A DNA stretch of 64,000 nucleotides from Acinetobacter sp. SFB (GCF_001647545.1 NZ_LSZH01000011.1:445240-509239); one strand, 5' to 3'. Positions 1 to 8,722 are shown, numbered from the stretch's first letter. Notes: generated by a model from the letters alone, not told the origin. Program-made: numbers and translations.

Positions 1-276
1 TCTATAGAACAATTGAAAGAATTATTTGGTAATCAAGAAGCTATTTTAGAATTGGTTCAACTTGAAGGTGGCGAGTTGGCATTGCGAAATGCAGACTCTC
101 AAAAAGAACCCTTGGTTAAAATTCAGTTTAATGATGAAGTGAAGTCATTATTGGGTGATCAAATGCCTGAAATTGCACAACATATGGTGCAAGCCGCTTT
201 GTTTGCCATGATGGAAAAACAGGTCAATGAATGGCAGGCAGAGATTGTAGATGATCAACCTAAGTATTTGAGCTGA
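1..276 (+). CDS. 3' part of a small protein of unknown function
   Basis: The reading frame is open from the first base of the window and stops at 274-276, so the true start is probably upstream; the TTG at 13 is only an internal possibility. The visible part is about 91 residues, acidic, without a signal peptide or membrane segment. It has a regular hydrophobic pattern (ILELVQLEGG, MVQAALFAMMEKQ) that suggests a small globular protein. I do not recognise a family. A perfect bidirectional terminator follows at 289-318 and separates it from the convergent antiporter gene. Identity unknown; that it is coding is fairly likely from its composition and the well-placed terminator. Confidence 0.6.
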   Translation, partial: SIEQLKELFGNQEAILELVQLEGGELALRNADSQKEPLVKIQFNDEVKSLLGDQMPEIAQHMVQAALFAMMEKQVNEWQAEIVDDQPKYLS

Positions 277-288
277 TCTGTTCACAAT

Positions 289-318
289 AAAAAAACGCAC
301 TCATGAGTGCGTTTTTTT
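289..318. terminator. bidirectional intrinsic terminator
   Basis: A perfect 30-bp palindrome: a run of A, then CGCACTCA/TGAGTGCG, then seven T. It lies between two convergent genes and can stop transcription from both sides. Confidence 0.9.
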
Positions 319-329
319 ACGATGCAAGA

Positions 330-2048
330 TTAATGCGTCGGTTCTTGTTGATGAGCAATCTGGATTTGATTGAGAATATGATTGGTCATATTCTTCGCCA
401 TTTCCTCTTTGGCAAAATAGACTTCGCCAATACCGTCACGACGAATCACTTCAGCTTCTTCCTTGCTTTCCGCACAGACTAAAACCTGAATTTGCGGATT
501 CAGTGTTTTGGCAATATCCACAATTTTATGAATGTCTAAAATATCCATGGGTGACAGAACTAAGAGCCGCGCATGTTGAATATGTGCTTGAATTAATACA
601 CTCGGTTCGGTGGCATGACCGGAAACCGCTGCAATCCCTTTTTGTCGCAGTCTTTCTACGATTTCACGGTTTTCTTCGGCAATCACCACCTTAATATTTT
701 GCGCCATTAACTCTTTGGTAATACGACGACCGACTTCACCATGTCCTACCAGCACCACTTGATCACGTAAATACTCTTGGGAGACTTCATCGGGCAGCAT
801 GGAAAGAGGATCACCGCTTCGTTCCAGTAAACGCGCCAGATGCGAGCGTTCACGAATCCATTTTTGCACCGGTTCAATAGCGGAGAATACAAATGAATTT
901 AGTGTAATTGAAATAAGCGCACCTGCCAGAATCAGGTTTTGCCCTTCTATCGAGAGTAAATTGAGTGAGAGGCCCAAAGTAGCCAGAATAAAAGAAAACT
1001 CGCCAATTTGTGCAAGGCTGGCCCCGACCGTTAACGCAGTGTTAATCGGATAACGGAAGAACAGCACCAAAGCCATCGCTGCAATGGTCTTGCCAATCAT
1101 GATGATGCCAACCACCGCAAGTACATGTAAGGGTTGTTCAATCAAAATGCGGGGGTCAAACAGCATACCAACAGAAACAAAGAATAAAATCGAAAAAATT
1201 TCACGTAATGGTAAAGTTTCTTCTTCTGCACGGTGACTGAAATCAGATTCTTTGACCACCATCCCGGCAAAGAATGCACCCAGTGCCATCGATACACCAA
1301 AGATTTTATAAGCACCAAAAGCAATGGATACTGCAGCCGCAACTACGGTCAAGGTAAACAGTTCACGCGAACCCAGCCGCGCCACAACCTGCATGATCCA
1401 GGGAACCAAGCGTTTCCCGACAATCAACATAAAGGCAATAAAGCCGGTAACTTTAAGCAGAGTCACACCTAAAGTGAGCCAGATGTTTGCATCTGGATCT
1501 GTTCCGGCAATGGGTGTACCACCCAGTAAAACTGCCGTAGCAGGGAGTAGAACCAGAACCAAGACCATGACCAGATCTTCAACCAACAGCCAACCCACGG
1601 CAATTTTACCGTTGACGGAATTCAGTAAACCGCGGTCACCTAAAGCTTTAAGTAAAACTACGGTACTGGCACAGGACAGGCTTAAGCCAAACACCAGTGC
1701 AGAACCAAAATCCCAGCCCCAGATCATGGAAACGCCTATTCCCAGTAAGGTTGCGACAGCAATTTGTAAAACCGCACCTGGTAAAGCAATTCGACGTACT
1801 TGCATCAAATCATTGAGGGAGAAGTGCATCCCAACACCAAACATCAGGAACATGACCCCGAGTTCAGCCAGTTGGTTGGCAAGATGAATATCTGCGACCA
1901 CACCGGGGGTGTTCGGGCTAATCACGATTCCGGCAACGAGATAGCCGATCAGAGGGGGAAGGCGTATACGAGCTGCAATATAGCCAAAAACAAGCGCCAG
2001 TCCAAAGCCAACGGCTAATAGTATGATGAGATCTACGTCATGAGGCAC
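330..2048 (-). CDS. KefB/KefC/YbaL-type cation:proton antiporter (CPA2 family) with C-terminal RCK_N domain
   Basis: Inner-membrane monovalent cation/proton antiporter or K+ efflux protein. Residues 1 to about 400 are a series of hydrophobic segments of the Na+/H+ exchanger fold, with the typical stretches RLPPLIGYL and LGVMFLMFGVGMHFS near the start. From about residue 430 there is a Rossmann NAD-binding TrkA-N (RCK) domain with GHGEVGRR. The length of 572 aa is close to E. coli YbaL (about 558 aa), which it resembles more than KefB or KefC. The frame is open 26 codons further upstream, but the GTG at 2048 has AAGGAG five bases before it and begins where family homology begins, so I use it. 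No KefF/KefG-like ancillary gene is adjacent. The transported ion and ligand cannot be told from sequence. Confidence 0.88.
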   Translation of the reverse strand: MPHDVDLIILLAVGFGLALVFGYIAARIRLPPLIGYLVAGIVISPNTPGVVADIHLANQLAELGVMFLMFGVGMHFSLNDLMQVRRIALPGAVLQIAVATLLGIGVSMIWGWDFGSALVFGLSLSCASTVVLLKALGDRGLLNSVNGKIAVGWLLVEDLVMVLVLVLLPATAVLLGGTPIAGTDPDANIWLTLGVTLLKVTGFIAFMLIVGKRLVPWIMQVVARLGSRELFTLTVVAAAVSIAFGAYKIFGVSMALGAFFAGMVVKESDFSHRAEEETLPLREIFSILFFVSVGMLFDPRILIEQPLHVLAVVGIIMIGKTIAAMALVLFFRYPINTALTVGASLAQIGEFSFILATLGLSLNLLSIEGQNLILAGALISITLNSFVFSAIEPVQKWIRERSHLARLLERSGDPLSMLPDEVSQEYLRDQVVLVGHGEVGRRITKELMAQNIKVVIAEENREIVERLRQKGIAAVSGHATEPSVLIQAHIQHARLLVLSPMDILDIHKIVDIAKTLNPQIQVLVCAESKEEAEVIRRDGIGEVYFAKEEMAKNMTNHILNQIQIAHQQEPTH

Positions 2049-2144
2049 TAAAAACTCCTTAAGCCTAGTTAAGGGTAAAAATACAAAAGCACAAAGAATG
2101 CCAAAAAAGTAGCTAAAGTGTAGCAAGCGGGATAAAAAAAATGC

Positions 2145-2175
2145 AAAAAAAAACGACCCAGAAGGTCGTTTTTTT
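2145..2175 (-). terminator. terminator of the rpmB-rpmG transcript
   Basis: Stem CGACC/GGTCG at 2154-2158 and 2164-2168, flanked by A and T tracts. It lies 13 bases past the rpmG stop, between rpmG and the antiporter gene. Confidence 0.85.
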
Positions 2176-2187
2176 AAGAAGGCAAAA

Positions 2188-2343
2188 TTATTTAATTTTA
2201 GCTTCTTTAAAAATTACGTGTTGACGGATTTTTGGATCAAATTTTTTGATTTCCATTTTTTCCGGCATAGTACGTTTGTTCTTAGTGGTGGTATAGAAAT
2301 AACCTGTACCAGCTGAAGAAACTAGACGAATTTTATCACGCAT
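2188..2343 (-). CDS. rpmG: 50S ribosomal protein L33
   Basis: Structural protein of the large ribosomal subunit. The 51-residue product starts [20 protein letters not shown] and continues with [20 protein letters not shown], a full-length bacterial L33 of the form without the zinc-binding cysteine pairs. A good Shine-Dalgarno sequence (AAGGAG) lies nine bases before the ATG. It follows rpmB by 12 bases on the same strand, the usual rpmB-rpmG order, and is followed by a terminator. Confidence 0.97.
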
Positions 2344-2355
2344 GATTCGAACTCC

Positions 2356-2592
2356 TTAGATCTTTTGACCTTGAGCACGAAGGTCAGCAACAACCTTTTC
2401 AATACCCAATTTGTCGATAATACGCATACCTTTAGTGGTTAAACGAAGACGTACGAAACGTTTTTCGGTTTCTAACCAGAAACGGTGGTGATGCAGGTTC
2501 GGCTCGAACCGGCGTTTGGTTTTGTTATTGGCGTGCGAGACGTTGTTGCCAACGACTGGACGCTTGCCGGTAACTTGGCAAACCTTAGACAT
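2356..2592 (-). CDS. rpmB: 50S ribosomal protein L28
   Basis: Large-subunit ribosomal protein, 78 residues, the usual length. It begins [20 protein letters not shown] and carries the L28 signature with [13 protein letters not shown]. The ATG at 2592 is preceded by GGAG at six bases; an ATG four codons upstream lacks this support and is not conserved in the family. First gene of the rpmB-rpmG unit, behind two tandem promoter-like sequences. Confidence 0.97.
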   Translation of the reverse strand: MSKVCQVTGKRPVVGNNVSHANNKTKRRFEPNLHHHRFWLETEKRFVRLRLTTKGMRIIDKLGIEKVVADLRAQGQKI

Positions 2593-2634
2593 GGTGAACT
2601 CCATTGCTAGACAGCACCAATTGTGCGACTAGTC

Positions 2635-2699
2635 ATTAAAAGTAAACGGATGAAATCATTCAAGGGGCGTTTTATATCAAAAATGCGCTTAAAAGACAA
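2635..2699 (-). promoter_or_regulatory. two tandem sigma-70-type promoters for rpmB-rpmG
   Basis: On the minus strand, TTGTCT (2694-2699) and TATAAA (2671-2676) are 17 bases apart. TTGAAT (2658-2663) and TTTAAT (2635-2640) are also 17 bases apart. Both read towards rpmB. Called from the hexamers only. Confidence 0.55.
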
Positions 2700-2754
2700 G
2701 CGAATTTAATAAAAACCCGGCATGAACACGTACAATAGCTCATGCCTTGATCAG

Positions 2755-4203
2755 TTAGCGAAGAAGGGCCTTCGAAATCAATTTATGAATCGGCTTGTTA
2801 AATGGTGGGAGAATGAATTTTAAGCTATAGAGCTTAGGATTCGACATCACCGACCGTTCATGAGACAAACTGAAGAACCCTTCCGGACCATGATACTTGC
2901 CCATGCCTGAAGCACCTACGCCACCAAATGGTAAATCGTCTTGTGCAACATGGGTTAATACCGTGTTTTGCCCGAAATGCCCTGAATGAGTATGCTGTGC
3001 GACATAGTCAGCACGCGCCTGATCAAAGTCGAAATAGTATAAAGCAAGTGGACGCGGACGGCTATTAATAAAGTCAATAACATCGTCAATTTGATCATAT
3101 TCTAGAATTGGCAGGATTGGTCCAAAGATTTCTTCTTTCATAATCCGCATTTCAGTGGTTACACCGGTTAATAAAGTCGGCGCAATTTTTCGAAGGGCAG
3201 TTAAATCTTCATGTTCAGGATTGATTTCGATGATTTTGGCGCCCTGACTACGCGCATTTTCCAAATAACCTTGCAGGCGATTATACTGTTTGTCATTAAT
3301 AATTGAGGTGTAATCTTGATTATAGGCAAGATTTGGATACATCTCTTCCACATAGGCCCTAAACTGCTCGATGAATTCGGCCGTTTTACCTTTAGGCAGG
3401 AACATATAGTCAGGTGCCACACAGGTTTGACCTGCATTCCACAGTTTACCGGCAGCCAGACGTTGAGCAACATCTTGTAAATCAATAGACGGGTGAACCA
3501 GAACCGGGGACTTTCCGCCCAATTCTAAAATCACCGGCACTAAGTTTTCTGATGCAGCCGCCATCACAGTTTTACCAACTTCTGTAGAACCGGTGAAAAT
3601 GATTTTATCAAAGGCTAAATGGCTAAATGCATCAGAAATCGGACCACCACCATTAATGACTGCAACCAATTCGATCGGAAAGGCTTCACTCAAGGCTTTT
3701 TCAAGGGCACGGCCAAAATTGCTCGATGCGCTGGAAATCTTAATCATGGCATTGTTGCCGGCAGCAATTGCACAAATCAGTGGACCAACCGACAATAATA
3801 AAGGATAGTTCCAGGGAGCAATAATTCCAACCACACCGAGCGGTTGATATTGAACCCAGGCTTTTGCCGGTTGATGAATAATTCCGACATGGCGTTTGGA
3901 AGGTTTCATCCAATGGGTCAAATGCTTGCTATAATATTTAATCTGTTCAAGACAGGTGAGTAATTCACCGATTTTGGTTTCGCTAATAGAACGGTTACCA
4001 TAGTCTTGGTTAATTGCTTCGGCAAATTGATCTTGATATTTAACTAAGATGCGCTTTAAACGTGCTAAACGATCAATACGTTCCTTTGCTGTTGGTAAAG
4101 GATGGCGTTGATAGGCATGTTTTTGCTGTTCCAGCACATCGTGTAAGTGCGGAATATCGAAAGAATGTGGTGTCATTGAAGTTGTTTTTGTTTGACTATT
4201 CAT
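2755..4203 (-). CDS. NAD(P)-dependent aldehyde dehydrogenase, coniferyl-aldehyde-dehydrogenase-like
   Basis: Oxidises an aldehyde to the acid in the cytoplasm. The 482-aa protein has the ALDH landmarks in order: APWNYPLLL (active-site entrance), FTGSTEVGK (cofactor loop), ELGGKSPVLV (general base Glu), GQTCVAPDY with the catalytic Cys, and EEIFGPILP. The length and C-terminus (ILPPFNKPI) fit the ALDH3-like group that includes CalB-type coniferyl aldehyde dehydrogenases and long-chain fatty aldehyde dehydrogenases. The divergent neighbour at 4319 is a TetR regulator, a common arrangement for aldehyde detoxification genes. The substrate is not determined by the sequence; an aliphatic aldehyde is as likely as an aromatic one. 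Confidence 0.88.
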   Translation of the reverse strand: MNSQTKTTSMTPHSFDIPHLHDVLEQQKHAYQRHPLPTAKERIDRLARLKRILVKYQDQFAEAINQDYGNRSISETKIGELLTCLEQIKYYSKHLTHWMKPSKRHVGIIHQPAKAWVQYQPLGVVGIIAPWNYPLLLSVGPLICAIAAGNNAMIKISSASSNFGRALEKALSEAFPIELVAVINGGGPISDAFSHLAFDKIIFTGSTEVGKTVMAAASENLVPVILELGGKSPVLVHPSIDLQDVAQRLAAGKLWNAGQTCVAPDYMFLPKGKTAEFIEQFRAYVEEMYPNLAYNQDYTSIINDKQYNRLQGYLENARSQGAKIIEINPEHEDLTALRKIAPTLLTGVTTEMRIMKEEIFGPILPILEYDQIDDVIDFINSRPRPLALYYFDFDQARADYVAQHTHSGHFGQNTVLTHVAQDDLPFGGVGASGMGKYHGPEGFFSLSHERSVMSNPKLYSLKFILPPFNKPIHKLISKALLR

Positions 4204-4279
4204 GACCTGCTACCATTAAATAAAAGCGATTAATTTATTTTTTAGAGTAAAAGCTCTAAATAGTCAAGTTACTTTATGT

Positions 4280-4293
4280 GTTAGCTAGCTAAC
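4280..4293. promoter_or_regulatory. 14-bp palindrome, candidate TetR operator
   Basis: GTTAGCTAGCTAAC is a perfect palindrome in the short divergent region between the aldehyde dehydrogenase and the TetR gene. The direct repeat GTTACTTTA occurs on either side (4268-4276 and 4308-4316). The position suits autoregulation plus repression of the dehydrogenase; binding is inferred. Confidence 0.5.
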
Positions 4294-4318
4294 CTATTGA
4301 ATGAATGGTTACTTTAGG

Positions 4319-5020
4319 ATGTCTCACGCCAAAACGGTAAAAACCAAAGAACGTATTCTACAGCTCAGCTTACAGTTGTTTAATGAGCGCGGTGAGCGTT
4401 CAGTTACAACCAATCATATTGCAGCTGAACTGAATATGAGTCCGGGTAATTTGTATTACCACTTTCGTAATAAAAACGAAATTATCAAAGAGTTGATGGA
4501 GCAGTATCAAAAAGAAACTCTGGAAATGCTTGCATTGCCGGATGATCGCTTGCTTGATGCCAATGATAAGATTCGTTATTTCCAAGTACTGAGCAGCCAG
4601 CTTTGGGCTTATCGATTTTTGCATCGTGATGTTTATCATCTGGTTGAAAATAATGATGATTTTCGGAAAATGTATCCACGTTTTGCCGGTCAGGTGATGC
4701 AGCAAGGGCAGAAAATTTATAAAGCCTTTGTGAATGCAGGGTTAATGCACATGACGGACTCGGAAATTGAGGCCCTGATTATTAACTTGTGGATTGTGTT
4801 GACCAACTGGACCAACTTCTTATATATGTCGGGTCATATTACCGACTCAAATACTTTAGAAGAAAAGTGGGTCTGGCAGGCATTACGTCAAATGGTATTC
4901 CTGGAAGGGGCATATTTGCGTGGTGAAAGTCGTCAAACCTATGAACACCTGCTTGAAACGCTGGGGCCTTCAGAACTTTTTGAGAGTCTGTCTTCAAGTA
5001 AAAATCACGATGCGACCTAG
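4319..5020 (+). CDS. TetR/AcrR-family transcriptional regulator
   Basis: DNA-binding repressor-type protein of about 233 residues. The N-terminal helix-turn-helix is clear: KERILQLSLQLFNERGERSV, then HIAAELNMSPGNLYYHFRNK, the standard TetR recognition region. The larger C-terminal part is a ligand-binding domain with aromatic residues (LYMSGHI, WVWQALRQM) and no known signature. A start six codons earlier (4301) is possible; neither has a strong ribosome binding site, and I prefer the one nearer the family N-terminus. Its divergence from the aldehyde dehydrogenase and the shared 14-bp palindrome suggest that it controls that gene and itself. Confidence 0.87.
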   Translation: MSHAKTVKTKERILQLSLQLFNERGERSVTTNHIAAELNMSPGNLYYHFRNKNEIIKELMEQYQKETLEMLALPDDRLLDANDKIRYFQVLSSQLWAYRFLHRDVYHLVENNDDFRKMYPRFAGQVMQQGQKIYKAFVNAGLMHMTDSEIEALIINLWIVLTNWTNFLYMSGHITDSNTLEEKWVWQALRQMVFLEGAYLRGESRQTYEHLLETLGPSELFESLSSSKNHDAT

Positions 5021-5098
5021 CCTATTTAGAAAGCCTTAAAAAAGCGTTAGAATGCTCGGCTTGTTTTTCAATTTAACTGATTAGTGATATAAACCAAC

Positions 5099-5965
5099 AT
5101 GAATATGACCACTGCCAACACAGCACGCTTACTGATTACTTGCGAGGATAAACCAGGAATCGTGCAAGCTGTATCGAGCTTTTTGTATCATCAGGGAGCA
5201 AATATTACCGCACTTGATCAATACGCGACTCAAGCGCAGGGCGGGCGTTATTTCATGCGTGTTGAGTTTGAACTGGACAACTTGCAAAGCCGTAAAGAAA
5301 ATTTGACTCAAACTTTTGCGACCAATGTTGCAGAGCGCTATACCATGAATTGGCGTTTGGCTTTGGTGAGCGATGTTAAAAAAGTCGGTATTCTGGTGTC
5401 TAAAGTCGATCATGCCTTGCTTGAGTTATTGTGGCGTCATGCACGTGGTGGTTTGCCTTGTGAAATTACCAAAGTAGTGTCCAATCATGAAGATTTACGT
5501 GAGTCGGTGGAGAACTTCGGTATTCCATTTGAAGTCGTGCCGGTCAATAAAGAAAACAAACGTGAAGCCTATGCAAAAATTGATGAATTAATGCAAGGTA
5601 ATGATTTGTTAGTTCTTGCACGTTATATGCAAATTCTGGATGAAGAATTTGTTAAAAAATGGGAAATGAAAGTGATTAATATTCACCACTCATTCTTGCC
5701 TGCATTTGTCGGTGCAAACCCTTATAAGCAAGCTTATGAAAAAGGTGTGAAACTGATCGGTGCTACAGCGCATTATGTGACTGCGGATCTTGATCAGGGA
5801 CCGATCATTGAGCAAGATGTAGAACGGGTAAATCACGATTTTACAGTCGATCAACTGCGTGAACTTGGACAAGACGTCGAACGAAACGTGTTGGCTCGTG
5901 CGGTAAAATGGCATCTTGAAGATCGTATTATTGTGGATGGCAACAAAACGGTTGTTTTCCAATAA
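5099..5965 (+). CDS. purU: formyltetrahydrofolate deformylase
   Basis: Hydrolyses 10-formyltetrahydrofolate to formate and tetrahydrofolate, which balances the one-carbon pool and supplies formate for PurT. The 288-aa protein has an N-terminal ACT domain (residues about 8-85, LLITCEDKPGIVQAV) and a C-terminal formyltransferase-type catalytic domain with NIHHSFLPAFVGANPY and GATAHYVTADLDQGPII, including the Asn-His-Asp set of this fold. The length matches the family. Monocistronic: an intrinsic terminator follows at 5988-6017. Confidence 0.95.
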   Translation: MNMTTANTARLLITCEDKPGIVQAVSSFLYHQGANITALDQYATQAQGGRYFMRVEFELDNLQSRKENLTQTFATNVAERYTMNWRLALVSDVKKVGILVSKVDHALLELLWRHARGGLPCEITKVVSNHEDLRESVENFGIPFEVVPVNKENKREAYAKIDELMQGNDLLVLARYMQILDEEFVKKWEMKVINIHHSFLPAFVGANPYKQAYEKGVKLIGATAHYVTADLDQGPIIEQDVERVNHDFTVDQLRELGQDVERNVLARAVKWHLEDRIIVDGNKTVVFQ

Positions 5966-5987
5966 TAATTGTTAAAATAATTCATTC

Positions 5988-6017
5988 AAAAGGCGTGCTT
6001 TAGGCATGCCTTTTTTG
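5988..6017 (+). terminator. intrinsic terminator after purU
   Basis: Hairpin AAGGCGTGC / GCATGCCTT with one G-T pair, followed by six T. Confidence 0.85.
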
Positions 6018-6058
6018 TTTTCGATTCAAAAAACTCATCAAAACTTACGATTTAATAG

Positions 6059-6088
6059 TTGCAAATGAAAACACTTCTCATTTATTAT
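6059..6088 (+). promoter_or_regulatory. candidate Fur-controlled promoter of tonB-exbB-exbD
   Basis: TTGCAA (6059-6064) and TATTAT (6083-6088) are 18 bases apart. Between and across them lies an imperfect inverted repeat at 6063-6083, with arms AAATGA and TCATTT, resembling a Fur box. The position would let Fur-iron block the promoter, as expected for a TonB system. Confidence 0.5.
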
Positions 6089-6169
6089 TGCGTTGCTTTA
6101 ATTGTACTAACCGATGAGCTTGATTGCTTAAATCTGTATGGATCTGCAATCGCTTTAATTAGGTAACTG

Positions 6170-6961
6170 ATGTTAATGAGTCACTCTCCCGCTCTAAATA
6201 TGCAAACTCCCAATCCGATGAAAAAGAAAATTATCACGGCGCTTATAGCCGTTGTCATCGGTCATATGGGTGTGTTGTGGGCGGTGGGAGAAATGAAAAC
6301 CCCAGAACTCAAACCGATTGAAAAACAGCCTTTAAAAGTTCGTTTTGTTAAAATTCAAGAACCGCCAAAACCTTTGCCGCCGAAGCCAAAAGCTGAACCG
6401 AAAAAAGAGCAGCCAAAGCCTAAAGAAGTGAAAAAAGTTGAAATTGTAGAAAAACAACTTCCACCACCGCCGAAAAAGGTAGAGAAGGTTCAACAAGTTA
6501 AGAAAGCAGACACACCCAAATCTGTAGTAAAACCGGTTGAAGCCCCACCTAAACCGGCTGTCACTACCACGATTTCTGAAACTAAAGTTGTGAAACCGGC
6601 ACCGGTAACGCCACCCGCTCCGCCAGCGCCAGTAACACCACCGGCACCTGCTGCACCGCCATCGCCAAAAAGTGTATCAATTGGTGGTTCAGGCGTGCAA
6701 TGGAGTCGTTCGCCAAAACCTTCTTATAATAATAATGATTTACAAGGGCAGACGCGAACTATCGTGGTTCATATTGAAGCGAATGAAAAAGGGGTGATTA
6801 CCTCAGTGCGTATTTCGCGTTCGAGTGGTGTGCCTGCTTTAGATGACAAAATTTTACGCTCAGTGCGTAGTTCCAAATTCAAACCGTACAAAGAAAATGG
6901 CGTGGCTTATCCAATTAGTGCTGACCAACCATTTGAATTGACATTGAATCCACGCGGCTAA
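6170..6961 (+). CDS. tonB: energy transducer TonB
   Basis: Couples the proton motive force, through ExbB/ExbD, to outer-membrane receptors for siderophores, haem and other ligands. The 263-aa protein has a single N-terminal membrane anchor (about residues 18-38), a long Pro/Lys-rich periplasmic spacer (about 58-165, with many PKP and PPAP units), and a C-terminal TonB domain (about 172-260: PKPSYNNNDLQGQ, VRISRSSGVPALDD, FELTL). The start is uncertain: Met codons at 6170, 6176, 6203 and 6218 are all in frame, and the ribosome binding site is weak. exbB and exbD follow, giving a complete TonB complex in one operon. Confidence 0.93.
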   Translation: MLMSHSPALNMQTPNPMKKKIITALIAVVIGHMGVLWAVGEMKTPELKPIEKQPLKVRFVKIQEPPKPLPPKPKAEPKKEQPKPKEVKKVEIVEKQLPPPPKKVEKVQQVKKADTPKSVVKPVEAPPKPAVTTTISETKVVKPAPVTPPAPPAPVTPPAPAAPPSPKSVSIGGSGVQWSRSPKPSYNNNDLQGQTRTIVVHIEANEKGVITSVRISRSSGVPALDDKILRSVRSSKFKPYKENGVAYPISADQPFELTLNPRG

Positions 6962-6981
6962 CATTTTTTAGGAGTTCGAGT

Positions 6982-7605
6982 ATGAACTTTTCAGTTTATT
7001 GGCAACACGCCGATGCAGTGAGTAAAACACTGTATTTCGTGTTATTGGCAATGTCGATCACGACATGGACAATCTTCGTTTTACGTTTAATGGGGACTCG
7101 CCAACTGAAGCAACAAGCTTATGCTCAACTTTCTCAAGCGTTAAGCAAATTAAAGGCCAAATTGGCCCCACTCAGTTTTGAACAGCGTAAAGCTGTTGCA
7201 GAACAAGCGTTATTACGCCAAATTTCTGCTGAAAAATCGAGTGCGGAGAAAGGTGTAGCAGTTCTCGGTACTATTGCTTCACTTGCACCATTTGTGGGTT
7301 TGTTCGGTACAGTTTGGGGCATTTTCCACGCCTTGGTCGCAGTCGGGAAAAGTGGTCAAGCCGGTTTGGCACAAGTTGCGACCCCTGTGGGTGAAGCCTT
7401 GATCATGACCGGTTTAGGTTTGGCCGTGGCCATTCCTGCAGTATTGGCTTATAACATTTGTACCCGTGTAAACCGTGGTTTATCGCATGAGTTACAAGAC
7501 AAGGCACACAGTCTGTTAATTGATACCATGTTGCAACAAGATAGCGCGGCTCAAGTGACTGACGCTAAAGCAACCTCGAATCATTTGGTTGGAGGTCAAG
7601 CTTAA
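6982..7605 (+). CDS. exbB: TonB-system proton channel subunit ExbB (MotA/TolQ/ExbB family)
   Basis: Inner-membrane subunit that forms the proton-conducting pentamer with ExbD and drives TonB. The 207-aa protein has three membrane segments (about residues 15-35, 95-120 and 140-165) and the family motif around GTIASLAPFVGLFGTVWGI. AGGAG lies eight bases before the ATG. It starts 20 bases after tonB and its stop codon shares one base with the exbD start, so the three genes are translationally linked. Confidence 0.95.
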   Translation: MNFSVYWQHADAVSKTLYFVLLAMSITTWTIFVLRLMGTRQLKQQAYAQLSQALSKLKAKLAPLSFEQRKAVAEQALLRQISAEKSSAEKGVAVLGTIASLAPFVGLFGTVWGIFHALVAVGKSGQAGLAQVATPVGEALIMTGLGLAVAIPAVLAYNICTRVNRGLSHELQDKAHSLLIDTMLQQDSAAQVTDAKATSNHLVGGQA

Positions 7606-8009
7606 TGGGCTTTCAATTGGGCGAAGACAACGATGTAGGCATGAATGAGATGAATCTCATTCCACTGATCGATATTATGTTGGTATTGATGATCATCTTT
7701 TTGGTGACAGCTACCGTCGCTAACCCATCAATTCCATTAACCTTACCAAAAACCACGGCAGATATTATTGATTTGCCTCCTAAAAATGTCACCATCAGTA
7801 TTAATGCAGATGGAAAAGTTGCCTGGAATGGCAATGTGCTCACGCTTGACGAGCTACAGACAAAATTTAACGAAGCAGGTCAGGAACAGCGTCAGCCGAC
7901 CATTGTGCTGAAAGCAGATAAAGATTCACGTTATGACGCTGTTGCACAAGTGATGTCTCGTGCGAGCGAAGCCGGGCTCAGCGATATTGCTTTTGCAACT
8001 GATAACTAA
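7605..8009 (+). CDS. exbD: TonB-system proton channel subunit ExbD
   Basis: Small inner-membrane partner of ExbB; its membrane-segment aspartate carries protons. The 134-aa protein has a short cytoplasmic N-terminus, one membrane helix (MNLIPLIDIMLVLMIIFLVT, with the conserved Asp in PLIDIML) and a periplasmic domain ending in DIAFATDN. Start and stop overlap exbB as TAATG. A terminator follows at 8020-8050, closing the tonB-exbB-exbD operon. Confidence 0.95.
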   Translation: MGFQLGEDNDVGMNEMNLIPLIDIMLVLMIIFLVTATVANPSIPLTLPKTTADIIDLPPKNVTISINADGKVAWNGNVLTLDELQTKFNEAGQEQRQPTIVLKADKDSRYDAVAQVMSRASEAGLSDIAFATDN

Positions 8010-8019
8010 GCTAAAATAT

Positions 8020-8050
8020 AAAAAAAGCGACCGTGAGAGTCGCTTTTTTT
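8020..8050. terminator. intrinsic terminator between exbD and msrA
   Basis: A-tract, stem GCGAC/GTCGC at 8027-8031 and 8039-8043, then seven T. The symmetric A and T tracts could serve both convergent genes. Confidence 0.85.
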
Positions 8051-8077
8051 ATGTCTAAAGTTTGCTGAAAAGTAGCG

Positions 8078-8602
8078 TTATTCAGATTTAAGCAAATCTT
8101 GAAACTTGCTGCGTAATTTCATCAGTTTCGGTGGAATGGAAAAATTACAGTAACCTTGGGATTGGTTCCGTGCAAAGAAATTCTGGTGATATTCTTCAGC
8201 TGGGTAGAACTTGGGTGCAGGACTCAGCTCAGTCACAATATTCAGGCCTTCTGCCTTCAAATGATCAATGGCCTGTTGTGCTTGCTGTTGCTGTTCATCA
8301 TTCAGGTAATAAATTACGGAACGATATTGAGTACCAATGTCATTGCCTTGACGGTTTAACGTAGTTGGATCATGCGTAGTGAAAAACACATCCAACAGCT
8401 GATCAAAGCTAATTTGTGTTTCATCATAATCAATTAAAATGACTTCTGCGTGGTTGGTGTCGCCACGGCAAATATCGTCATAACTTGGATTGTCGGTGCG
8501 GCCACCTGCATAACCACTGACCACTTTTACTACACCTTTCAGCTGTAAAAATATAGCTTCAACACACCAAAAACATCCACCACCAAATAATGCCTGTTGC
8601 AT
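8078..8602 (-). CDS. msrA: peptide methionine (S)-S-oxide reductase MsrA
   Basis: Repairs oxidised methionine in proteins using thioredoxin. The 174-aa protein begins almost directly with the active-site motif [12 protein letters not shown] (catalytic Cys10), continues with VSGYAGG, and has [11 protein letters not shown] and [12 protein letters not shown], all typical of MsrA. It is the short cytoplasmic form without an MsrB fusion. AGGAT lies about seven bases before the ATG. Convergent with exbD and not in an operon. Confidence 0.96.
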   Translation of the reverse strand: MQQALFGGGCFWCVEAIFLQLKGVVKVVSGYAGGRTDNPSYDDICRGDTNHAEVILIDYDETQISFDQLLDVFFTTHDPTTLNRQGNDIGTQYRSVIYYLNDEQQQQAQQAIDHLKAEGLNIVTELSPAPKFYPAEEYHQNFFARNQSQGYCNFSIPPKLMKLRSKFQDLLKSE

Positions 8603-8687
8603 GGTTCTATCCTGTATTTGTTTATTGTTTTTAATATAGGGGCTTTTTATGAAGCTACAATGTATTTATTTAGACATTTTAAACACT

Positions 8688-8710
8688 AAAGCCTGAGATT
8701 TCAGGCTTTT
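8688..8710. terminator. hairpin between the META-domain lipoprotein gene and msrA
   Basis: Perfect 9-bp stem AAAGCCTGA/TCAGGCTTT with a GATT loop. The T tract is better on the plus strand than on the minus strand, where the preceding gene lies, so its efficiency for that gene is uncertain. Confidence 0.6.
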
Positions 8711-8722
8711 TATTTAAGCGCT

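Noticed and set aside
1324..1887. 187-codon plus-strand frame
   Set aside because: Lies wholly antisense to the antiporter gene; low-complexity composition from the reverse of membrane codons; no ribosome binding site.
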